From Corynebacterium accolens (GTDB lineage: Bacteria; Actinomycetota; Actinomycetes; Mycobacteriales; Mycobacteriaceae), in assembly GCF_030515985.1 (NCBI RefSeq), contig NZ_CP100376.1:2177629-2188500 (forward strand): a DNA stretch of 10,872 nucleotides. Direction: 5' to 3'. Every line of letters starts with the position of its first letter. Position 1 is the stretch's first letter. The notes beneath the pieces were generated by a model. The model was not told the DNA's origin and ran no database searches. It saw only the letters and a list, made by a program, of their open reading frames with translations. A program made the translations under genes and the position numbers. This document shows positions 1-6,723 of the stretch, in pieces.

Positions 1-23
1 CCCACGCGTACACACTGCGTGGG
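1..23. repeat. Perfect 7-bp inverted repeat (hairpin)
   Basis: CCCACGC at 1-7 is the exact reverse complement of GCGTGGG at 17-23, with a 9-nt loop. No T-run follows on the plus strand, so it is not a typical intrinsic terminator in that direction. What lies to the left is outside the window; it could be a terminator for the minus strand, a protein-binding palindrome or the edge of a mobile element. Confidence 0.5.
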
Positions 24-55
24 CCGTCCACTAAAGAGTGCCTAAAAACTACCCC

Positions 56-103
56 CGGTACCCGATATCCGCACCGGTCGGTACTCGATACCGCCCTACC
101 GGT
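56..103. repeat. Imperfect tandem repeat, two units of 23 and 25 bp
   Basis: Unit 1 (56-78) and unit 2 (79-103) both begin CGGTAC, continue with a CGATA core and end in ACCGGT. They differ by a few substitutions and a 2-bp length change. The shared ends are nearly complementary (CGGTAC and ACCGGT), so each unit can also fold back on itself. The function is unknown. Confidence 0.5.
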
Positions 104-267
104 ACTAAATAGCGTCGCGCGTCACACAACATCAAAACCGACCAACGCATCCACTACATCATGGACCCGGTCACCGGCACCGTACCTACCAAGTAGACCA
201 CCCCAAAGGACCACTGACCACCCACAACACACACTGGCACTATACCTGGAGGAAATTCTTGGACCAC

Positions 268-301
268 AAAAAGAAAAAGCACCAGAAACAATCTGGTGCT
301 T
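268..301 (-). terminator. Intrinsic terminator of the DUF3239-XPB operon
   Basis: Read on the minus strand this is a perfect 10-bp stem, AAGCACCAGA (277-286) pairing with TCTGGTGCTT (292-301), a 5-nt loop, then a T-rich tract interrupted by one C (complement of 268-278). It begins 11 bp past the stop of the DUF3239 gene, as expected for the end of the minus-strand operon. Confidence 0.88.
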
Positions 302-312
302 GAGGGTCCTGC

Positions 313-945
313 CTAGAGAACGAGCAGGTCATAGCGGGTGGCTTTGACATCGGAAAGCCGCTTGCGGGCGCGCTCTAAGCGCTGCCATTGTTCCTGGGGG
401 ATGGATTTCCGGGCGATGGTGACGGTTTCAGCATCGGGGGTTCCCCAAGCAATGGGCATGGGGGATATCTGCTGCCAATGCTCTTTATCGGAAGTAGAAC
501 GCTGACCGGACACGGCGGCGACTGGAACCTTGGTGCCAACGGTGCGTTGGACGCCGGGAATGGAGGACACCGTGCGCAGGCACGCGCCCCAGCGTGGGGG
601 AAGGGACGGATCCACATTGGTATTTACCAAGGCAAGAAGGATCATGTCTCGCTCGTTGACCTGCGCGATGACGGCGGGAGCGAGCGGATAAGAGTCATAG
701 AGGGATTGGGCCGTTCCCACCTTGCTTGCAGCGGCGACGCCGACGATGGCAACGACGATGCCAAAGAGGATGAGCCCTAAGCCCAGGGTGATTCCCCAGG
801 AAAAGTTCCACCAGACGGCGGCGCCGGCGATGATCAGGATGAGGCCGAAGATAAGCCCGGATACGCGAAGCCGGTTGGAATCGCGCAATAACTCGTTATT
901 GGCCTTGGCAAAGGACTCGTCAACGTCGAACTTAAAGATCTTCAT
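313..945 (-). CDS. DUF3239 family membrane protein
   Basis: A 210-residue protein of unknown function. A short N-terminal part is followed by two hydrophobic segments at about 28-46 and 50-74, then a soluble domain of about 135 residues ending in a basic stretch (around 185-200) and YDLLVL. The layout resembles the DUF3239 proteins of corynebacteria; that family name is from memory, and no function is known to me. The hydrophobic pair suggests a membrane hairpin with both ends on the same side, probably the cytoplasm. The start ATG at 945 overlaps the stop of the XPB gene in an ATGA, and no strong ribosome binding site is visible, so translation is probably coupled. It is the last gene of the operon, with a terminator 11 bp beyond its stop. 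Why a membrane protein sits behind a helicase is unclear. Confidence 0.85.
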   Translation of the reverse strand: MKIFKFDVDESFAKANNELLRDSNRLRVSGLIFGLILIIAGAAVWWNFSWGITLGLGLILFGIVVAIVGVAAASKVGTAQSLYDSYPLAPAVIAQVNERDMILLALVNTNVDPSLPPRWGACLRTVSSIPGVQRTVGTKVPVAAVSGQRSTSDKEHWQQISPMPIAWGTPDAETVTIARKSIPQEQWQRLERARKRLSDVKATRYDLLVL

Positions 946-2567
946 TGGCCTAAGTCTACTGCGTCCATGAGCCGGTAGGCATATCCTTGCTCGGCGAGGA
1001 AGCGTTGGCGGTGCATGGCGTAGTCCGCATCTAGGCTGTCGCGGGTGACCAGGGTATAAAAGAGCGCCTCGGTTTCCTTCGGGCGCAGCAGGCGGCCAAG
1101 GCGTTGTGCCTCTTCTTGGCGGGAGCCAAAGGTGCCGGAGACCTGGATGGCCAGTGCCGCTTCGGGCAGGTCGATGGAGAAGTTGGCCACTTTGGATACG
1201 ACGAGGATGGCCAGCTCGCCCTCGCGGAATTGCTGGAAGAGTTTTTCGCGCTTGGCGGTAGAGGTGGTGCCATCGATGACGGGGGCATCGAGGTGCGCGC
1301 CTAATTCGCGCAGTTGATCCACATATCCGCCGATGATGAGCGCTTGTTGGTCATGGGAGGCAAGGATCTTATCGACAGCCCGGAGCTTGGCCGAGGCTTG
1401 TGCAGCGATGCGGTAGCGATCGCGCGGCTGCGCGGTGGCATAGAGCATGCGTTCTTCCGGATCCATATCCACGCGGACTTCGATGCACTCCGCGGTGGCG
1501 ATATAGCCGGCCATTTCCAGCTCTTTCCACGGCGCGTCGTAACGCTTCGGGCCGATGAGGGAGAAGACATCGCCTTCGCGGCCATCCTCGCGCACGAGGG
1601 TGGCGGTAAGTCCTAGCCGGCGCCGCGATTGCAGGTCCGAGGTCATGCGGAATACGGGTGCGGGAAGCAGGTGGACCTCGTCGTAGATGATAAGCCCCCA
1701 GTCGCGGGAGTCGAAGAGCTCGAGGGCGCGGTACTCACCCTTGGTTTTCCGGGTGACCACTTGGTAGGTGGCGATGGTAATCGGCTTGATTTCCTTCTTC
1801 TCACCGGAGTATTCGCCGATATCGTTTGGAGAAAGCGTCGTGCGGCGCAAAAGTTCGTCGCGCCACTGGCGGCCGGCAACGGTATTGGTAACCAAGATGA
1901 GGGTAGTGGATTGCGCCTTGGCCATGGCGGCAGCACCTACGATGGTTTTGCCGGCACCGCAGGGCAGCACGACGACGCCGGAACCGCCGGACCAGAAGGC
2001 ATCGGTGGCGTATTCCTGGTAATCGCGCAGGTGCCAGCCGTCCTCGTTCAGCGCGATGGGGTGGGATTCGCCGTCGATATAGCCGGCGAGATCTTCGGCG
2101 GGCCAGCCGGCCTTGAGGAGTTCTTGCTTGAGGCGGCCGCGTTCTGAGGGCGCCACGGCGATGGTGTTGTCATCGATGCGCGAACCCAGCAGTTTTCCTA
2201 CCTTGCTGCGGGAGAGCTCGGTGAGGATGGCGGGTTCTTCAGATTCGAGGATGAGCCCGTGGGCGGGGTGCGCCTGGAGGCGGACGCGGCCGTAGCGGGA
2301 CATGGTCTCGGCGACATCGACAAGCAGCGATTGCGGGACCGGGAACCGGGAGTAGGTTTCTAGGACATCGACGACCTGCTCGGCGTCGTGGCCGGCGGCG
2401 CGGGCATTCCACAATGCCAGGGAAGTGATGCGGTAGGTGTGCACGTGCTCGGGGGCGCGTTCCAGTTCCGCGAACGGCGCGAGGGCGGTGCGCGCAGCGC
2501 CGGAATCTGGATGATCGACTTCCAGCAAGACGGTCTTATCCGACTGCACAATCAGTGGTCCGTTCAT
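942..2567 (-). CDS. xpb: XPB/ERCC3-type superfamily 2 DNA helicase
   Basis: An ATP-dependent 3'-5' DNA helicase or translocase of 541 residues, the same size as M. tuberculosis ErcC3 (Rv0861c). An N-terminal domain (about 1-165) of the XPB/Ssl2-associated type is followed by the two RecA-like domains. Visible motifs are Walker A GAGKT at 204-208, the DEVH box at 296-299, TAT at 321-323, the XPB-specific RED triad at 326-328, and motif VI QRLGRLLRP at 488-496 with arginine-finger candidates. All key ATPase residues are present, so it should be active. XPB homologues unwind DNA in repair; archaeal XPB works with the nuclease Bax1, for which I see no gene here. The start ATG at 2567 overlaps the stop of the upstream gene (ATGA) and its own stop overlaps the DUF3239 start the same way. 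It lacks a strong ribosome binding site, which fits translational coupling. Confidence 0.96.
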   Translation of the reverse strand: MNGPLIVQSDKTVLLEVDHPDSGAARTALAPFAELERAPEHVHTYRITSLALWNARAAGHDAEQVVDVLETYSRFPVPQSLLVDVAETMSRYGRVRLQAHPAHGLILESEEPAILTELSRSKVGKLLGSRIDDNTIAVAPSERGRLKQELLKAGWPAEDLAGYIDGESHPIALNEDGWHLRDYQEYATDAFWSGGSGVVVLPCGAGKTIVGAAAMAKAQSTTLILVTNTVAGRQWRDELLRRTTLSPNDIGEYSGEKKEIKPITIATYQVVTRKTKGEYRALELFDSRDWGLIIYDEVHLLPAPVFRMTSDLQSRRRLGLTATLVREDGREGDVFSLIGPKRYDAPWKELEMAGYIATAECIEVRVDMDPEERMLYATAQPRDRYRIAAQASAKLRAVDKILASHDQQALIIGGYVDQLRELGAHLDAPVIDGTTSTAKREKLFQQFREGELAILVVSKVANFSIDLPEAALAIQVSGTFGSRQEEAQRLGRLLRPKETEALFYTLVTRDSLDADYAMHRQRFLAEQGYAYRLMDAVDLGQ

Positions 2568-4591
2568 GCGTCTAGGGTAACGGAGGTGATGCGGTGCAAG
2601 GGAAACCGGATGGTGGAGCCATCGGCGGCGCGGGCATCGATTTGGCCACCGGCGACGGTCAGTGGGGTAACGGTGCGGGTCTTGGTATTGCCATTTTTAT
2701 CGGCGTAGCCAATGGTGATGGGGCGTGCGGTGCGCGCGGCGGCGTGGACCAGATCCAGGTTGGGCAGGCTCGGGGCCTCGCCAGTGGTGAGGTTGCGCAG
2801 CGCACGCGCGATATCCGGCGGCGCGGCTTGAGCGCGAGGGCTGGGCGTGGGAAGTGTCGCGGGCTCGGGCGCGATGGACAGGCTAGCGCCGGTTTCGTCC
2901 TCGGCGGCGGGGGAGAGGCCGTGCTCGCGCAGGAGTTCCAACAGCTCGCTGACGCGCAGCTGGGAAATCGCGACCGTGGGGGCCAGCAGGCGCAGCGGGG
3001 TGGCCTTCGCGGCGATCTGCAAGAGGGCTGGGTCCTCGCTGCGCAGGTAGGACAGGGCAGGGCCGGAGCGCAGGGTGCCGTGGCGCTTGGCGATGTCCTC
3101 GATGTGGAACGCCAGCGTATGCGGGACATCGCCATGCGCGGCGAAGAAATCGCGGATCTCCGTGCCTGTCATCCCGCGGTCGAGGCCGCGGCGGAGGGAG
3201 GCATCGCTAATGCGGTAGACGCTGGCGAGTCCAGGTGATTCCAAGTCCGCGAGGGACTCCAGGGTGTGGTGGGCCGCGGGCTCGAGGGGCCCTGGCACGA
3301 GCACGGTCATATCCGCCTGGACCAGGAAATAATCGATGGTGTCGGGTGTGAGGGTATCGGCGGCATCGAAGCCATCGATAAGCACGCTGGTGGCTCGCCC
3401 GAGCGCGATGGCGCCTATCCATTCGGCCTCGCGGTGCAGCTCCTCGATGGTCTCCGGGGAGGTATGCGTGGCAAAAAGCGGGAAGGAAAAATGCAGATCC
3501 TCTTGAAATTCGGCCGCGGACAGCGGCTGCGCGGAGTGGAGGTAGACATCGAGGATGTGCCGGCGAAATTTGGGTAGGCGGTCGGTGCTGGCAGAGAGCA
3601 CCCGGCCGGATTCCCACGGGGTCCAAGGGGAGTATTCCCAGGCCGAGAGGAGCACGCGCCACTGCGCGGCTAGTTCTGCATCGAGCCACTCTTGGGCGGA
3701 GTCGGTGGGTGCGAGGAAGTTCCCTTCGTACCCGGACGGCTCGCCGCGGTTGATAAGTCGCGCAGACAGGCCAAGCGTAATCAGGCGGCGCAGCTCTGGT
3801 TCCGCGATGTCCAGCTGCTTGCTGAGCTGGGCAAGGGGACGCACGCCGACGGTTTTATCCTTGAGCAGCTCGATCGGCCGGGCGCCGAGGGCAGAAATCA
3901 GCTGTTGCATGCCGCGCACTACCGACAGGCCTGCGGCGGTGCCGGCGTCATCGGCCTTGCGGTCAGCGGTGGGCTGGCCGCGGCGCGCGGAGGGCTCAGT
4001 AGGGATGTGTGGGACGGTGTGCCCCTTCATCGCGCGATGAACCTCGCGCGGGAGGCGAACGGTCTGGGAGTCAACGCGCTGCAAGAGTTGCTTGGCAATC
4101 AGCCGCGGCACGGGGTGGGCCGGATTGGTCTCGCGGGTGGTACCGATGCCATTGGAGCGCGCCAGGGTGGCAAGCACGTGGCGTTCGTCTTCGGCGAGGG
4201 CATCGATTGTCGCGGGCGATACCTCGAGCTGGTTGAGTAGCGACCAGCCCGTGGGCAGCGCGGGCATGACCTCCGGCGGGATTTGCACCGCGCCGAAGGC
4301 GAGGCCGCGCTCCTTCAGCTCGCGGGTAATTTCGGGGTTGTGGTCTTCTACCTCTGCAAGCTCGCCGCCGCGCTTGGCGATGCCCTCCAGCACCGCCAAC
4401 TGCTGCGCGTTACACTCCGCTAGCGCCCGGGCGATAGAGGTGCGCAAGAGGAGGCGCGTGGCCAGCGCCGCGATGGAGGGCGGCAGCGGGGTTAAAACAT
4501 CGGGGCGGTGGCGAAGGATGGTGGCCAGTTCCTCTTCCGAAAGAGAATTAAGCCAGGTGCGAAAATGCGGGAGGTGGGAGGACTGAGTCAT
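2564..4591 (-). CDS. Helicase-associated protein with XPB N-terminal-like and WYL-like domains
   Basis: A 675-residue protein with no Walker A or DExx motif, so not a helicase itself despite common annotations. Residues 1-190 are helical; 215-400 contain a helix-turn-helix-like region. Residues 421-565 align by eye with residues 4-165 of the adjacent XPB: both begin with a VQ-D-TVL strand and share a YRI segment and the same spacing of helices. An Ala/Pro-rich linker (566-600) leads to a C-terminal segment (616-675) with the WYL pattern: I-x-Y, T-V-T-P, a Gly turn, then F-P-L-H-R-I. The M. tuberculosis counterpart is probably Rv0862c, next to ercC3. I infer a regulatory, loading or damage-recognition partner of XPB. 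It is first in the operon. No good ribosome binding site precedes the ATG at 4591, and a TAAAAT box 11 nt upstream suggests an almost leaderless mRNA. Confidence 0.9.
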   Translation of the reverse strand: MTQSSHLPHFRTWLNSLSEEELATILRHRPDVLTPLPPSIAALATRLLLRTSIARALAECNAQQLAVLEGIAKRGGELAEVEDHNPEITRELKERGLAFGAVQIPPEVMPALPTGWSLLNQLEVSPATIDALAEDERHVLATLARSNGIGTTRETNPAHPVPRLIAKQLLQRVDSQTVRLPREVHRAMKGHTVPHIPTEPSARRGQPTADRKADDAGTAAGLSVVRGMQQLISALGARPIELLKDKTVGVRPLAQLSKQLDIAEPELRRLITLGLSARLINRGEPSGYEGNFLAPTDSAQEWLDAELAAQWRVLLSAWEYSPWTPWESGRVLSASTDRLPKFRRHILDVYLHSAQPLSAAEFQEDLHFSFPLFATHTSPETIEELHREAEWIGAIALGRATSVLIDGFDAADTLTPDTIDYFLVQADMTVLVPGPLEPAAHHTLESLADLESPGLASVYRISDASLRRGLDRGMTGTEIRDFFAAHGDVPHTLAFHIEDIAKRHGTLRSGPALSYLRSEDPALLQIAAKATPLRLLAPTVAISQLRVSELLELLREHGLSPAAEDETGASLSIAPEPATLPTPSPRAQAAPPDIARALRNLTTGEAPSLPNLDLVHAAARTARPITIGYADKNGNTKTRTVTPLTVAGGQIDARAADGSTIRFPLHRITSVTLDA

Positions 4592-4656
4592 GATAAATCA
4601 CAATTTTAGCGCCGGATTGAGTTACGTTTTTGCCCGAGGTTTGAAATAATAAGGCT
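4592..4656. promoter_or_regulatory. Divergent promoter region, XPB operon versus small protein
   Basis: This 65-bp gap must hold promoters in both directions. For the minus strand the best -10 candidate is TAAAAT, 11 nt before the ATG at 4591, giving a leader of only about 4-5 nt; no convincing -35 is visible. For the plus strand, an A/T-rich stretch (around 4640-4651) precedes an AAGG that lies 2 nt from the ATG at 4657, too close for a standard ribosome binding site. The two promoters are likely close enough to interfere. Confidence 0.45.
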
Positions 4657-4842
4657 ATGTCGAATGAAAAGAATGGCTTTGTTTCCCCGGCTTGGCCGGA
4701 CAATGAACACCGCGAGCATGCAATTACGGAAATTTCTGCGCCTTTTGCTGGTGCTTCCAGCCCCTACGGCGACGATCTGGTGCTGCCGATGCCGGCAGAG
4801 AAGTTGAACTACGTTCACCCTTATACCCGCATCAATCGCTAA
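4657..4842 (+). CDS. Small conserved-type hypothetical protein (61 aa)
   Basis: A 61-residue soluble protein without signal peptide, membrane segment or Cys. It is rich in Pro, Asn and acidic residues, has short motifs FVSPAWPDNEH near the N-terminus and LPMPAEKLNYVHPYTRI at the C-terminus, and is probably largely extended. It is believed real because it lies in its own divergent unit, ends 1 bp before a strong terminator, and sits where M. tuberculosis has the small gene Rv0863, divergent from Rv0862c. I know no function. The ATG at 4657 is the only sensible start, with AAGG 2 nt upstream. The opposing minus-strand frame at 4606-4818 has no such support. Confidence 0.8.
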   Translation: MSNEKNGFVSPAWPDNEHREHAITEISAPFAGASSPYGDDLVLPMPAEKLNYVHPYTRINR

Positions 4843-4880
4843 AAAAATTCCCCTTGCCGCGGACGGCGAGGGGAATTTTT
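4843..4880. terminator. Strong bidirectional intrinsic terminator
   Basis: The 17-nt arm at 4843-4859 pairs with 4864-4880 around a 4-nt loop, with one G-U wobble. The core is ATTCCCC and GGGGAAT plus GCCG/CGGC. It is flanked by A5 on the left and T5 on the right, so it works on both strands: it ends the small-protein transcript (stop at 4842) and the convergent rpf transcript (stop at 4891). Confidence 0.92.
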
Positions 4881-4890
4881 ATGTGCTTAT

Positions 4891-5559
<669 letters not shown>

Positions 5560-5622
5560 CTAGAAGAAAGGATGGGCAGGGAAACCTTCTTTGCGGCGAC
5601 ACTGGGGGCCAGCGTAGCGGTT

Positions 5623-5639
5623 TATAACGAAATAGTCAC
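5623..5639 (-). promoter_or_regulatory. Possible MtrA-like direct repeat and -10 box upstream of rpf
   Basis: On the minus strand this reads GTGACTATTTCGTTATA, which fits the actinobacterial MtrA half-site pattern GTNAC-N6-GTNAC except for one base of the second half. It overlaps a TATAAA (complement of 5621-5626) that could be the rpf -10 element, giving a leader of about 100 nt. MtrA is known to control cell-wall hydrolase genes in this order. Other -10 candidates exist nearer the gene (TACATT, complement of 5548-5553), so neither promoter nor site is secure. Confidence 0.3.
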
Positions 5640-5715
5640 GTTCTGGGCACTAAACGGGAAAGAATTGAGACTATTGTGGTTCCGTCAGCAAAGTTTCCGC
5701 AGGTAATTGCGGCGT

Positions 5716-5731
5716 TGTGAACTATGTCACA
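5716..5731. promoter_or_regulatory. GlxR (CRP-family) operator
   Basis: TGTGAACTATGTCACA matches the GlxR consensus TGTGANNTANNTCACA at every fixed position. GlxR is the cAMP-responsive CRP homologue of corynebacteria. The site lies between divergent rpf and csp. Its centre (5723.5) would be about 43 bp upstream of a start driven by the TATAAC at 5755-5760, close to a class II activator position for csp. In M. tuberculosis, CRP (Rv3676) controls rpfA, so control of rpf is also plausible. Confidence 0.85.
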
Positions 5732-5754
5732 CGACGCGTGGAACTTCTGTTCTG

Positions 5755-5773
5755 TATAACTTCCAGCTAAACT
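5755..5773 (+). promoter_or_regulatory. Candidate -10 elements of the csp gene
   Basis: Two -10-like boxes lie between the GlxR operator and the gene: TATAAC at 5755-5760 and TAAACT at 5768-5773. They predict leaders of roughly 40 and 27 nt. No clear -35 is visible for the first, as expected if GlxR replaces it. The ribosome binding site is GAGG at 5794-5797. Confidence 0.45.
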
Positions 5774-5806
5774 TAAGAATTTACCCAAGAGAAGAGGTGG
5801 ATACCT

Positions 5807-6187
5807 ATGCCCATTGGCAAAGTGAAGTGGTATGACGCCGAGAAAGGTTTCGGTTTCGTTAGCAACCCGGGCGATGAAGACGTCTACGTCGGCCGGAATG
5901 TCCTGCCCAAGGGAATAGAAGAAATCTTTCCGGGCCAGCGCATCGAATTCGATTTCGCGGCGGGGCGCCGCGGGCCGCAGGCGCTGCGGGTGCGCGTGCT
6001 GGATAAGCCGCGCCGGCGCGCGCCGGCGCGCAAGCCGGAAGAGCTCGGCAGCATGGTCTCTGATGTCATGACCCTGCTGGAATCCCAGGTGCAGCCGGTG
6101 CTGAACTCGGGGCGTTACCCCGAGCGCAAGACCGGGCGCCAAGTAGCAGAAATCCTCCGCGCGATTGCGAAGGATTTAGATAGTTAA
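5807..6187 (+). CDS. cspB: Cold-shock domain protein with C-terminal extension (CspB-like)
   Basis: An RNA/ssDNA-binding protein of 126 residues, longer than the usual 65-70. The cold-shock domain spans 1-66: GKVKWYD, RNP1 KGFGFV at 13-18 and RNP2-like VYVGR at 26-30, where the usual VFVH has lost its His. A basic Arg/Ala/Pro linker (68-76) leads to a helical C-terminal region (77-126) with VSDVMTLLESQVQPVL and RYPERKTGRQVAEILRAIAK. M. tuberculosis CspB (Rv0871, about 135 aa) has a similar extension, so this is a family trait and not a fusion. GAGG lies 9 nt before the ATG. It diverges from rpf across a region with a GlxR operator, and its stop codon overlaps the stop of the convergent DUF2771 gene. 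Confidence 0.93.
   Translation: MPIGKVKWYDAEKGFGFVSNPGDEDVYVGRNVLPKGIEEIFPGQRIEFDFAAGRRGPQALRVRVLDKPRRRAPARKPEELGSMVSDVMTLLESQVQPVLNSGRYPERKTGRQVAEILRAIAKDLDS
6011..6030. repeat. Perfect 10-bp tandem duplication inside csp
   Basis: CGCCGGCGCG occurs twice head to tail (6011-6020 and 6021-6030) inside a run of 25 bases that are only G or C (6007-6031). Because 10 is not a multiple of three, the copies are read in different frames and give the basic linker RRRAPAR between the cold-shock domain and the C-terminal region. The sequence is strongly self-complementary. Confidence 0.8.
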
Positions 6188-6717
6188 TCATCCATGGTGG
6201 ATAGGGACCACACGGTGGCGAGGGGGGTTTCTTCGCCATCGTCGTCGGTGCCAATCATGAGGGAGGAGACCTCCACCACCATGAGCCGGGGGCGCTCGCC
6301 AGTCGATGCCTCGATGGGGTCTACCGAACCGGGGATATCCACCTCGGTCGTTTCATTCGCACCGTGAGAGGTTTCGTCATTGGCGGCGGGATCATCATAA
6401 ATGGACAGTACCTTCCATTCGTGATTAGAAATCTCTTCGGGGATGTCCAGATGCAAGGTGTCATCTTCGCCCACGGTTAGCTGGGGAACATCGCCTTCGG
6501 GGCAATCGGTTCCCGGCTCGCACACGAGGTAGGGTGTGACCTCCTTGGTGTTATCCCCCACGGAGGCGGTAATAGCAATCTCGCTCGGCTCTGGGCCTGG
6601 GCGCGAATTGCGCCAGCTTTGAAAGATCACCACGGAGGCGACGATGACCGCCACGACCACGATGAGCGCGAGGATCTGCAGCAGCGACTTTTTCCTTGCT
6701 TCCTTACGGGTTGCCAT
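6184..6717 (-). CDS. DUF2771 family membrane-anchored protein
   Basis: A 177-residue protein of unknown function. A basic N-terminus (1-12) and one hydrophobic segment (about 13-33) are followed by an acidic extracytoplasmic domain, so it is probably a signal-anchored protein facing outward. There is no lipobox Cys. C66 and C72 could form a disulfide. Length, layout and position match the DUF2771 family (probable M. tuberculosis counterpart Rv0875c); the assignment is by recall. The ATG at 6717 lies 6 bp after the stop of the upstream lipoprotein gene, so they are likely one transcript. The ribosome binding site is weak. Its stop shares TTAA with the stop of csp, with no terminator between, so the two transcripts should overlap at their ends. 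Confidence 0.85.
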   Translation of the reverse strand: MATRKEARKKSLLQILALIVVVAVIVASVVIFQSWRNSRPGPEPSEIAITASVGDNTKEVTPYLVCEPGTDCPEGDVPQLTVGEDDTLHLDIPEEISNHEWKVLSIYDDPAANDETSHGANETTEVDIPGSVDPIEASTGERPRLMVVEVSSLMIGTDDDGEETPLATVWSLSTMDD

Positions 6718-6723
6718 GGCCCA

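Larger units (their letters stand above)
1..267. other. Intergenic region without a convincing gene
   Basis: No open frame here looks like a complete gene. Seen in the sequence: a perfect 7-bp inverted repeat at the very start, an imperfect tandem pair at 56-103, and from about 120 to 245 a plus strand rich in A and C and poor in G, unlike the flanking genes. One plus-strand frame reads from after a TAG at 110-112 to a TAG at 194-196; the same frame just before that TAG ends in a similar Thr/Gly/Lys tail. This could be a decayed 3' end of a gene or mobile element lying to the left, but I recognise no family and see no terminal repeats or target duplication that would define an insertion sequence. 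Confidence 0.5.

Noticed and set aside
1..267. Intact insertion sequence at the left edge
   Set aside because: No transposase frame, terminal inverted repeat pair or target duplication can be shown within the window.
1629..2147. 172-aa plus-strand open frame
   Set aside because: Opposite the XPB Walker A and DEVH region; Gly/Val-rich shadow with no domain.
2594..3238. 214-aa plus-strand open frame
   Set aside because: Gly/Ala/Arg-rich frame opposite the helicase-associated gene, without motif or ribosome binding site.
4606..4818. 70-aa minus-strand open frame opposite the small protein
   Set aside because: Would occupy the promoter of the XPB operon, and the plus-strand gene has the terminator and synteny support.
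5636..6142. 168-aa minus-strand open frame over csp
   Set aside because: Antisense to a clear cold-shock domain and extends through the GlxR site.
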